64,000 bases of DNA from Lithospermum erythrorhizon (Eukaryota; Streptophyta; Magnoliopsida; Boraginales; Boraginaceae): assembly GCA_019722365.1 (NCBI GenBank), contig JADFUC010001747.1, positions 167,804 to 231,803 of the forward strand, written 5' to 3'. Positions 38,277-49,708 of the stretch are shown here, one piece after another. The position numbers were made by a program, and so were the translations under genes. Position 1 is the first letter of the stretch. Each line of letters begins with the position of its first letter. The notes under the pieces were generated by a model that worked only from the letters and a program-made list of their open reading frames with translations, was not told the DNA's origin and searched no databases.

Positions 38277-41200
38277 TGTAACGACCGGCCCCAGATTGGA
38301 GCCCCGAGGGTTGGAATCGTCATCGGCACAGGCTTGCTTGAGTCATAGATCGTGGATATCAACATAAAAGACTTAGTTTGATATTAATACTAATCGAAAA
38401 CTTTTGTCCGTAAAGGTGAACCAATAATGCATGCTTAAATACAACATTCATAATGACTCTACGTCAGTTTGACTAATACTGACCAAACATCGAGCGACAC
38501 CAACCCCAAAATGCATGCGTAGTAATAGTATGGTCAGCATGACTCCTCAGGCAATAAATTTTTTGTAAAAACTACGTGAGGAAACTTGATAGATGAAGGA
38601 ATTTGTTGAGGATATCACCTTGCCCCCATTGTACCTATGATTATGCTTTCAATTTGCTTGGCGCCGCAAAAATGGTGTCAGCGACGTTTCCTGCGGCCTA
38701 CAAAATTATGGAGTCCCGAATAAAGGGGTGAAATTTGGAAGCTTCGATGAATATTTATATAATGAACCGTAACTAGTCAGCATGTATGTACATGTAAACA
38801 TATAGTCACCAGCCAGTTTAATAGAATCATCTACTCAAATAATCAATAATACCCGATAACATAATCATATCGAGATAATCGATGAATAAGCGATCATACG
38901 ACGATAACATCCAGTATATGTGCGAAACATGATAACTCTACTCGGCCCCTATTGAGAGTACTCCTTCACATAGGAGAAAAGAAAAGCAGCGGCGTCACTC
39001 GTTTAGCCACTCCAGCCAAAAAGAGGGACGAGGAAATCATTTTCTGGACTTTACTCAGTAAAAGAGAGAACAAAATGAGCACCAAAATCGGTTTACTAGT
39101 TCTTACTCAGTGAGCGGAAAAACAACTTTTAACGGGAGAGAGTACCAATTTATAGGATGAGAGTTGACAACCAAATGTCGATAATAAATGTATATCGCGA
39201 CTCGGATATCCTGTTGATCATATAACTTGATATAACTATCATGAAAATGCCGATATCATGCTCCATGCTTATATCACATGATATATATGAAGGTTGTCAC
39301 GTGATATAAATCTTCAACGGCGCTTGTCGAATATTAGAAACTTTCTTGCACATTGCTTTCGATATCTACACTAAAGTATAATAATAACAGTACTTTTAAT
39401 TTAGTAACTTTAAATAACAACTACGTTTGACTATTTCTTGAAACATACAATTTAAATCCCGTTTTACGATATCTTCTTACACATATAAAATACCCATTTA
39501 ACTTTTTATGCATATCGAACTATATTAGTTATATCAAGTCTAAATTGAATAATCTTATCCAAAATCTATTACATAATTAAACTAGAACTAACATATGATT
39601 CTATAATTTAGTTTATGTATATTATAAATAATTAATTACTCTTGCTGACAAGAATTTAATTAGATAATTCCGTGATCATAAGCTTGACTTACTTATTTTT
39701 AAACCCATTAAATACTAGAGACTCTAAATATCAAAATGGATGAATTTGTAGCTGACAAAAATAACTTGACATAGTTATAAGCTAGTTAGCATATAACGAT
39801 AAAATGATATAGTTATAAACTTCTTTAAATCTTGATAGAAAACTTTAGGATTATGATTTAAGAGGAGAATAACCACCAAATGAAAGAAAAATTTTGGGAA
39901 AAGGGAGGGGAAAAACTCATGGCCCAAACATGGAAAGAAAGAAGATTTTTTTTGTGTTGTTTTTGATTTATGAAGATGGAAAGTTTTATTAAATGGGGTT
40001 CTTGAAACTTGGAAATGTACTTGACACGAGGTGTGGCCAGCCGAAAGTAGGAGAGTCTGTAGAAGCAGGGTGTCGTTCCTTGCCCAAGGAGGGAAAAAAT
40101 GAGTGAATCTTGGCCTTTACTCTTGCTCCAGTTCGGTTGTTTTTAAGTGAAGCCGATACTTCCAGTATTACTTGAATAAAAAAAATTCGTGTTATTTAGT
40201 ACCATTTTCACGGTGGTACATCTAGCAGGTGCGAAATTACAAAACATCATCAGGGCAGAGAAAAATAGCCAGGCAGTTTACTAACGATTTGCCCTATTTT
40301 GATAAACCTAAAGCAAAAAATCAAAATAATAGTTTCTACTATTTTACATAATTTGATTTTAAAAGGTTGAAATCGAATTAAGCGTGTATGGCGTATCTGA
40401 AACACAATACAATGTTTAATCACAGATTTATCGTATGACTACATATCATCAAAATACTAAATTGTCACATAATGTCGTCAAACTACTTAAATTTTGCACA
40501 GTTTGTATGATAGTAGCATATAATGCATTTGAATCATCAATTAAACATCTAAATACATATTACAAGGATATTAAGGTGCATACTCAAGTCCCAAAAAGTG
40601 GAAGAGAAGGGTAAAAATTCTTACTTTATGCAAAAGCTCCAAAAAGTTCTTCACAAAAGATGTAAACTTTAAGAGTTAAAATTCAAAACTTCAAGACTTG
40701 CAAAAGATAAAAAGGGATATCAATGATTATTTCATGATCATGTGAGGGTAAAGTTATACAAGAAAATAAAGTGAAAAAAGAGGGAGCATATTAGAACCAT
40801 ATGGTTCGAAAGAAAAAAGGGAGTAAAGGACAATGTTCCCTCTATGTGAACATCCATCTTTACGCTGACGTAGTATATTAGTTGGAATTTGTTTGATTAA
40901 GATGCCTATCAAGTTGAATTTTCATGAGAAAGAAGAAAGAAAACTTTGGTTTACCTATTCTTTTCTTCATGATGCTTGGCTACTATGGAGGAAAGAAGAT
41001 GGTAAATTTCAATCACTTCATGTTTAAATTGACCCATGGATCTATTACCCAAAAATCCACTACTTATATTTTGATGGATAAAGTAATAGGTACTTGCTTT
41101 ATTGTCTAAACCAAAAATAAAAGCGAACTAATACAATTGTGTTAGAAAATCCGGCGTATATATGGAGTGAGCTGATTAAATTTTTCACGTAGAAAAAATA

Positions 41201-44200
41201 CATCAGAATATTTAGCGATTAAAATAAAATGGACCCAAAATTGGTCCCCAAAATTCCAAAACATGAGATTAAATTAAGATTATTAATTTACAAATCGAAG
41301 GATTAAAGTTAACTATCTTAAAATATCGACATGTAAATTGATGTTGAAAATTACAAAATATTGATTGAGTTAAATCTAGAAGGATTCGGATCGATACAAA
41401 CAAATCTAGAGTACTAAATCTACCAGAAATTTGTTCTCTAATAAATTAGTAAATAGAGATTAAATATGTCTAATGGAGTCTGAGTCCGTGAAAGAACTAC
41501 CGACTCGGATAGTAATAAGTCGAGGCCAGGTCTCGAGTCCGTGAAACTGGGACACGTGTCCGTACAAATGAAACTATCCAAATCCGATCCAAATTAAGCT
41601 GAATCGAGAGTTGAGGAATTTCGGATCGAAAACTTAAATGTCGAGGTACCAGTCGAGTAAATACGACGAGCAATACCGCGAATCGTCGCTAAGCGTTTAG
41701 GGATTCATAGTTTAGACACACTTCGATTTGATAAAGCACTATCTGTTTGAAAATTTTCACTTCACAAATAAATTTAATTTTATACCCCACTTTTAATAAA
41801 TAATAAAAATTCTTCTTTGCATTACACCAATATAATGTATTCCCAAAACTTTTAATGTTAGTTGGAATATTTTTATTTATCAAAACAAGTTAAAAATATG
41901 ACTTCGATATATATAATTCTTACATAGAAATTACAAATTTGAATAATTTGTAATATCCTAATTTATTGGAGTGGTTCTTTTAATTTTATTTATTAATATC
42001 CTAATTTTCTAAAAAGACCAAATACCTTTCTTTAAATAAAAAATTACCTCAAATAATAATCTTTCTATAATTTCATATTTGTCTTTATGCTAAATGGATT
42101 TCCGTCTATTTTTTATGGGAAAAAGGACGATCGGGGAGAATTAGAAATGACTAAAGTATTTAGAGATTAGTTGATAGTATGAAACAATTAGAGATGGGGG
42201 ATTTGGTATGATGGAATGTTTTTCAGTTAGTTTGGTGGGTTTTTTTAATTTGTTTTTGTGTGAAACCGATTTACAAGGTTTTATTTGAATCGGTTGAGTT
42301 GATGTCGGTTTCATGCTTAGAATTGGGTTGGTTCGGTTCGGTGGGTTTATAACTAATATAATATAAAAAAATTAAACGATTTCAAATTAAAATAGAATAA
42401 ATATAAATTTCAACCATACATCACAAATCGTATTATAACTTAGTAGGCAGATTAGATCGACTTGATTACTTCTTGGCTGATTACTAATAGATTGTTTCAA
42501 ATCATTGCATAATAGATATAAATTCCCCAACGACATATTGTTAACAGATGTAATACTTCGGATGGCACCGAGCATTCACCAAATACCATGATTTGAGCTA
42601 AAACTGGAATTACTTTCGTGATTTGAGCCAAAGCTTGGTTATAAACTAAAAATATCACAAATATAAATATTTTAAACCAATATATATATGCGGTTAGTTG
42701 GGTTTTATGCTAAAAGCCAAGAGGAAACCAATTAATTGTCGGTTGCTTTTTCTTACAAATTTCAGTTCGGTCTGTTAAATCACTGGTGCAATGTTAATGA
42801 AATTTGGATACGACAGTTACACATGGGTCTCAAAAGCGTCCCGATTAGCTGATCTTTGTTTCTGGACGGTAATTCTGCGATAACTGGGTAGCGGTAAAAA
42901 ATTGCTCGGTGTAAAACAGCCGGGTTTAACGAGTGGAGTCTTAGGGTTACCCGGTCCTTTAAGAAATTTGAGCAATTTTTTTGTATTTTTAAGAAAGTAG
43001 TATTTATTTTATCTGTTATATAATATTTTAAGAAAGTAGTATTTTTATTTTATACAATATTTTATTATATTTTTTGTATTTGAGCTTTAAAATTTATAAG
43101 AAATTAGTGTTTACATTTTTATCACTGATATATAATCTTTATTTTTTATTTTAATCTATTAATATCTTACGGGCCGTTTGGATTTACTCGATAAATGCCA
43201 GTGAAAGAATTGCTAGAGGTTAGACTTTGGTTAACGCTTGACGGGTTATCGAAGTCGGGTTTTTGGTAGAGATGCGAGTGGATTGTCGGGAGTTGCCGAT
43301 TCTTTAGCGACCTTCTGCACTGGGTGTATTGGTTGGGCTGATTGTAGGCCAGAAATCGAGAGGTTAAACCAGGGTTTTTTTATTTAAAAAAGATATGAAA
43401 CTATTACGGGATAAATTGAAATAATCAGCATACTTGGCGTTCCAGACGAAATTAAGAGGGCAAATCGAAATAATTGACATACTTCATCAGGACAATGGAC
43501 GGAATTAAGCTTTTTTCTTTTCAACTAATCAATTCATTTTATCGAAGTTTTCATTTTTTCATGAAACTTTTTAACAATGAATTATTTTTTAATTTCTATT
43601 CTAATATATATAAATTTGATATCAGAAAATTTAACTTTAAAAATATTTGCATAATATTATTATCTTGTAATTCTATGTAGTATAACTAAAAGAACTTGAT
43701 GAACAAATCATGCAATAAATAAAAATATTAATTATATTGAATTGGATGCAGTTCTATCTTCCAAGAAATATACAAGATAAAAAAAAAGTCTAAATATTTT
43801 TAGAAGAGTAAAATAAAAGGTTTGACAATGTCTCGCAATTCTCCAAAGGTTAAGTAGTCTTCACGTAATAACAAAAGTAAAAAATTAATAAAACAATTTA
43901 TCCATATATTATTATCTCCATATGTAATAAATGATCATTGAATGTCGAAGTCTCCAAAATTTTTAGGTTTTAAATAAATCATTTCATAAACCAGCTATAA
44001 AGTAGTATGTAATAAAATTCTGGTCGAAAGTCTCATATTTTGATATGTTTTCGGAAGTAATGTACAATTTATTAAAAATATGCGAATTCATAATTTAAAA
44101 CTTTAATTCATCAAAATTTGAAATGGAACGATATTTTAATAACAGACAGAGCTATATCTCCGCTTACAAAGCTCTCATCAATATCTTCTCCTCAACAGAT

Positions 44201-45465
44201 TACTTCCAAAAATAATAAAATTATTATTTTGTTTTTGAACTTGATCAAATAAGCTATCTTCATCAAAGGCTCTGTTCTCATATCTAATTTTGCTTTTAAA
44301 GGTATATACATATTCACATCCATGCATAAATGTATTTATTACTATATTTTGCTGCATAATTTTGTTCTGTTGATCTTTCATGATTATTAACTAAGTTTGG
44401 ACTAGAACTGCGATATTATGTTGGGCGTATATACTAAAGCAATTGATTATGTAATGTACAATAGAAACAGAGATACACACTATTAATATATTCTAATATA
44501 TGTAATCGAAATCAGCTGAGACTGAACTTTTAATACGGAGTAGAAAGACAAGGAAAGAACATGTGTTTGTGTTGTCATATAAGAAAGAAAAAGAAAAAGT
44601 GGTCTTTTTAAGATTAATAAAAAAATATTATCATTTTTATTATTGCAATGACTCGAACCCGAACTAGTTATTATGAGTAATGCCCATGTCTTTTTTTATC
44701 TTGGTTAAACTTTGCTTGAGGCTGATGCACATGGTATGATGATTAGTTTTAGTATAAAGATGCTATTTTTTCCTCCATTTTTGAGGATGAATGCTTAGTT
44801 ATTGCTGTTCTTGTTAGATCTTTCTCTAATTCTAGAAAATATCTAATTGTAGTATTGAACAAGGTAATTAAGGATGTTGAGCTGGATTTTCTAAGTTGAA
44901 TTGGGAAATTGTTAAGAAGGCATGATGGTTAAATGCTTAAAAATCGATTGATTACATGAAATGGATGCCGCTTAGGGCGTTATTAATAACCAGATAATAA
45001 CTTCTGACCGATGTAAAATTTGGTTCATAATAAAATCTTCTATTTTTGTACTTACCTTCCCAAAGGTCTCTCTCATTACAGTCAATTTTTTGTTTTTGGG
45101 TGAAACTAACAATAAATATGTGCTATATAGAACGGTTGAGGCTTAACATGGTGGATCCTAAAAAATGGGAAGAAGTTAAACCAATTTGCCAAGTGGACAG
45201 ATATTCTTACTTTTCTTAAAGAAAAAAATTTGTCAACATTTGTTTAGTATTAGTCTGTTGTCATTATGTTTCATTTTCTGTTATTATGAGGCCATTTCAC
45301 ACGTCTTCTTCACGAGGATTTTATTTAATTTGGTTAAGTTCATTTTGTTTAGGATCCATTCTGGTTGATAGATACATTGGACCTACCTGCATTCTGCCAA
45401 GCCACTGATCAGATTTTGGGATCTTCATCTGGAAAAGAAGTGGAACAGTTACAGGATTCGGGGAT
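38277..45465. other. AT-rich repeat DNA and spacer, no gene seen
   Basis: At 38277 the words tgtaacgaccggcccc could be the start of a Ty3-type LTR, without a proven partner. At 41470-41570 two diverged copies of gagtccgtgaaa(g/c) occur within cgactcgg-rich sequence. From 41700 the DNA is very AT-rich. No protein or RNA gene was recognised. The last few hundred bases would be the promoter of the small gene at 45466. Confidence 0.4.
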
Positions 45466-47311
45466 ATGGCTATGGTGTTTGACCACTTTACTTGGTGGTT
45501 TCGTGGGAAAGGGAATAATCAAAACTCGGAAATCTTGAAAGGAAATTCTGTAAAATCTCGTCCTGGTTTGGGGTTGTTGGAAGTAGATACCGTGACGTTT
45601 CCATTGGTTGATAGGAGGGTGGCTTCCTCATCTAGGCGAGCTAAGAGAAAATGGCATAGTCGAGAGGAAAGAAAAATTGACAAGGATTATGATCTTGTGC
45701 TTGTTCCATCTGATGGAGGATGTGTTTCTGGATCTGAGTCTGATGATTCTGACTATTCAGTTGGATGGTTGGAGCCTCATGGGCCTGGCTTTCAGAGTGA
45801 TGAGGAGTTGGAAGACAGTTTTGCAGTAATTGTTCCGTGCTATGGTCGTTGCAGGGGAGATCCAGAAGATGGTGATAAGGGCAATTCTATGAATGGTCTA
45901 GCTAACATCTCAGAAATGTATGCAGTCGGTAAGATTCATTCGTGTTCTGTACTCAAAACACGATTTTGTTTATATTTGTTGTTGCGAAGCTTGTGAGTAA
46001 ATTTTCGAACTTCTTGTTAGTGATCATCCATCTGTCATTACCTAGGTTTAGTAGGGTGATAGTAAACTTATTTAGAGAAATATTAAAATTGATCCTACTC
46101 CATACCTCCAAAGTGTTAAAAACCATGCAACAGAGGCTGAGAAAAATTTAAAGTTGATCATTTGCCATACAACAATTAGTCCTTCTATTATACAATACTA
46201 TAAACAAAAAGTAGAAGATTGTTCTATTTTATCTCCATTGTGTTAACAATATGCATAAATGTTGGGTTTTTATGTTTCCAAGAAGCAGTTATGTCTTGAA
46301 CTTCATCATAAAAAAACTTTGCCTCATTCATTTTTAAAGAAGGTCAAGTGACTTAGGAACGGACTCATTTAATGGTTCAACTCATGTATGTGCTGCTAAA
46401 GGTGTGCATTTAAGTACTAGTTCCATGGATCATCATGGATTGAAACTTTTAAATCAACAACTAGCAATTGTAAAAACACTTGTTACATTTGGACGATGGT
46501 TGTATATGATGCCTGTAACCTGTTAAGTCCTAATAGATACCGTACATTCAAGCTCTGACTATTTATGGAGGTCTCATCCTTCACTATAGAAGGATACCTA
46601 CCACTCACTTTCTATTGTTGAAACATATCATTCATGTGTAAATAGTCTAAATACTATCCCTTTTCCTTTATTTTTTTCTTTGGGTGTGGGTTGAGAAGGG
46701 TTATCTTTTGATCTTTCGTTCTTTCAGCTCTCTGCTCAATTCATCATTTTGTGGCCTTCGAAAATGCCCATTGAAACCAATGATTTGAACAGTTTACTTT
46801 GGATTTTTTTTTTCCATTTTATATACAATTAACACCACTCCCCTCAATTAAGCTATTGTTGTAGTGATTGAACGTTTGTGAATGATACACATTTAGATAA
46901 GTTGTCTCTCATTTCCTCATCTATGAAAAACTTGTCATTACCTAAATTGATGGAGCTGATGTTAAGTTCTAATGGAAGATCATAGTTTATATCCTGTTAT
47001 CTAAAACTGGTACTGTATTTCCACAGTCCTTATGCAAGTTTATCAGGATATGTTTTCCTATTAGGCATTTCTTTTCTCCTTTCCAAGTTGGGAATTCCCG
47101 ATGTACACGCTCCAACTCCAACTTGAGAGGGGAACGAGAAGAGGGGGAGGGACGTATTGGGAAGCTCTTTATAATAGGAAACATATCCTAATAATATTAC
47201 TCTTTTATTTCCTAATTTGACTGAAAAGTATAACACAAACTCAAAGGATCTTTATGTGCAGATGGTAACAGGTTTTTGGAGCAGTGGTTATCTTCCCTGC
47301 AGAACAGCTAA
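45466..47311 (+). CDS. Conserved plant protein of unknown function, 170 residues
   Basis: Two exons, 45466-45928 and 47262-47311, join at GTAAGA/CAG to give 170 residues; the frame has an upstream stop just before the ATG. The protein begins MAMVFDHFTWWF, has VTFPLVDRRVASSSRRAKRK followed by WHSREERKIDKDYDLVLVPS, then an acidic Ser-rich tract (SGSESDDSD), WLEPHGPGF, SFAVIVPCYGR, and a C-terminus FLEQWLSSLQNS. The pattern matches a family of small plant-only proteins without a named domain, which I recall from Arabidopsis and other dicots; their role is unknown to me. No signal peptide or membrane segment is visible. It is one of the few undamaged genes here. The 1.3-kb intron contains a small foldback element. 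Confidence 0.75.
47036..47203. repeat. Small foldback (inverted repeat) in the intron
   Basis: Left arm tatcaggatatgttttccta near 47040 pairs with right arm taggaaacatatcctaataa near 47175. The loop is about 110 bases. It is the size of a small MITE. It lies about 60 bases upstream of the last exon of the small gene. Confidence 0.6.
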
Positions 47312-48205
47312 CATCGTTACAAGCCTTGCAGTCGCCTCCTAAGTTTCTGCTGCTCTCACTGTAAATATTCATTGTACTGTGTTATACTAATAAAAATACT
47401 AGCTGCAATAAAAAACAAAACAAAAAGATAAAAACGAAAAATATGAAATTTAGTGGAAGTTTGAAACAGTATAATATAATTTGTAGTATGGGTACATGAC
47501 TAGCATGCTTTTACTGGAAGCCGGGTGACGTGTGATGGTCAGGGAAGTCGACATACAAAGAAGGGAAACGGAGAAGATTGGACTAGGAAAGGTTATATAA
47601 ATCTGAATCATTGGCTTCTCTGACTTTGTGATAAGTGTATTGTGATTGTCTTGTGGAAAAGGAGAAAATGATGAAATGTAGAAGGTTGATGCAGGCCATA
47701 TAGCCTGTATGTGCTTGTAAATGATTTGATATGAATAGAAAACTAATGTAAATAGACGCGAGTCTCATAGTCTCAGAGCCTCTTGTTGTATAATGTAAAT
47801 AGACACCACTCCGATAAGATTGTAAATAACGTAGTGCCGCTAGCGATGAAGCAGATCTGTGAATCCGTTAGCCTCGCAGATTTAGATTCGAAACGTTGTT
47901 ACGGACAACACTGTTATCGTTCTGAAAGGGAGATGGTTGTAAATTTGGTGGATAAGACTACTACTGCTAAGGTTGTAGGTTTGAATTCTGGAGACTACAT
48001 TGTTCAACTCTTTCTGCTTTTGTTGGTGTTTTTGCCAGATTGTATAATAGTTGTATGAACAACATATTCTGTCAGGTCAATCTTTTTTGCAAAGGTTGCA
48101 ACCTCTTTACAACCTCTTTTTTGCAGAGGCTCACCGAATTATCTGTTAATTTTATGTGATCTACATCTTATTTATTTTGTCAGACACGTATTTGATACCA
48201 AGACT
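47312..48205 (+). other. 3' flank of the small gene, no further gene seen
   Basis: The 3' UTR of the small gene probably starts here. A 91-codon frame at 47783-48058 resembles nothing known and has a random-looking composition. Confidence 0.45.
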
Positions 48206-49190
48206 GAGACCCCTAAACTTTTCTTCTTGTCTAGCTCCCCTGACTCCTTAGACCTAATTTTCAACTAAAATACATAGTAAATGACTATATTATCCCTAAA
48301 ATATAAAGTAAAATAGTATATTCTGATAAAATGGCTTATTTTGTCTCTAACCTTTATCTTTAAAGTATAGGGGTAAAATAAACTTCCACCATTTTCTTCA
48401 TATACGCTGCCAAGCTCACCCACTTATCCCTACCTCTGACCCCCCTACTTCACTGACCCGCCCCACTTGTATCTTGGCGAGATGCTTTGGAGGTTACGGA
48501 ATTGAGAGAGGAAGAGTGGAGGACTTGTTAAGTAGGATCTGAAGAAATTTCGCCGTCGAGATTCAGGACCAGGAGGCTGTATCCAAGACCATAAAATACG
48601 TGGAGAAACTTCGGCGGAGGTGCTCGGTTCGTTCGTCAGCGAGTTGACGAGTTCGAGATATGAAGAAATTTGGCCGGAGTTCGAGAGTTGAAATTAAATC
48701 GGGCTGCTTGAGGACCACGTTAGCGAGTTTGTGAGGTCGTGGAGACTCTTGAGACTGTTTGCGATTCGTGGATCTCTATTCAACAATGTGGTATGGTATT
48801 GTTCACAAATTATTTGCTCCTTTCCAACTACTGCAGTAATCCATAGCACTGGTAATTCAAGACCTTTGCAGGATTGAAACTTTCATCCAAACTTGAAGTC
48901 TCACAAAGAGAGTACATACATTAAGCAACCGTAACCTATGAAATTCTTGAATTAAGGAAGGCTGTGGGGTCGCGGTAGGATGTATTAAAGGAGAAAATGG
49001 TGAAATTTATTTTAATCGCATACTTTAAGCACATCTTTTAGGGGTAGTATTAGGGGATAAAATAATCGTTGTATAAATAGTCAGGTTACTTTATATTTAG
49101 AGGCTAATATAATTATTTATTATGTATTTTAGTTGAAAAGAAATAAATCTAGGCTCAAGGTGCTAGACGAAGAAGGATTCGGGGGCTGTC
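48206..49190. mobile_element. ~1-kb non-autonomous DNA transposon with long terminal inverted repeats (MULE-like)
   Basis: The left end GAGACCCCTAAACTTTTCTT matches the reverse complement of the right end (GACAGCCCCCGAATCCTTCT). The repeats continue inward for about 150 bases; the inner word ttttcaactaaaatacata is perfect at 48258-48276 and inverted at 49121-49139. Such long inverted repeats suggest a Mutator-like element. The interior (48480-49020) is richer in G and C than the ends and has no transposase, so it may hold captured host sequence. A target-site duplication was not clear. Confidence 0.65.
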
Positions 49191-49708
49191 AGAAATAGTT
49201 CGGAGGGTGTCCGGACGAGATAAAATAGTATATGGGCCAGCATGCAGAAATTAAAAGCGCATAACCTGAGGGGACCTCTCGGCCAATAAACCTAAGATAA
49301 ATAATACTCCATACATCTTATATTTTGAATGAGGGTATATATACATACATCTAGTTAACATTTCATACATTGATTTCAAAATATATATTTTTTGTAATTT
49401 AGTTAATGAGATTGAATATTTATTTTTGTTATAATATTTATGTTTATATAAATATAACTTTTTAATATATATATAGTTTCAATTTCTTGATACATAAAAA
49501 AATATTCTTTGTTAGGGGCAAAGTGGATATTAAAATAAAAGGTAGAGCAGAGGAATTTTTATATAATCAAGTAAAAGAAAAGATAGAATTTTCTTCACGG
49601 CAGTCGAATAAATAGAAATGGAGGATATAACTTCCTCTTGAGTTTTTCCAGGTGCCATTGTTTAACACATGTATTTTTAACGTTCGAAACATTTAACACA
49701 TTTCTGAT
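49191..49708. other. AT-rich spacer 3' of the MYB-like gene
   Basis: About 500 bases of AT-rich DNA between the transposon and the last readable exon of the MYB-like gene. No further exon of that gene was found. Confidence 0.5.

Noticed and set aside
47783..48058. 91-codon frame after the small plant gene
   Set aside because: No resemblance to a known protein, no clear promoter or splice context; more likely chance in flanking DNA.
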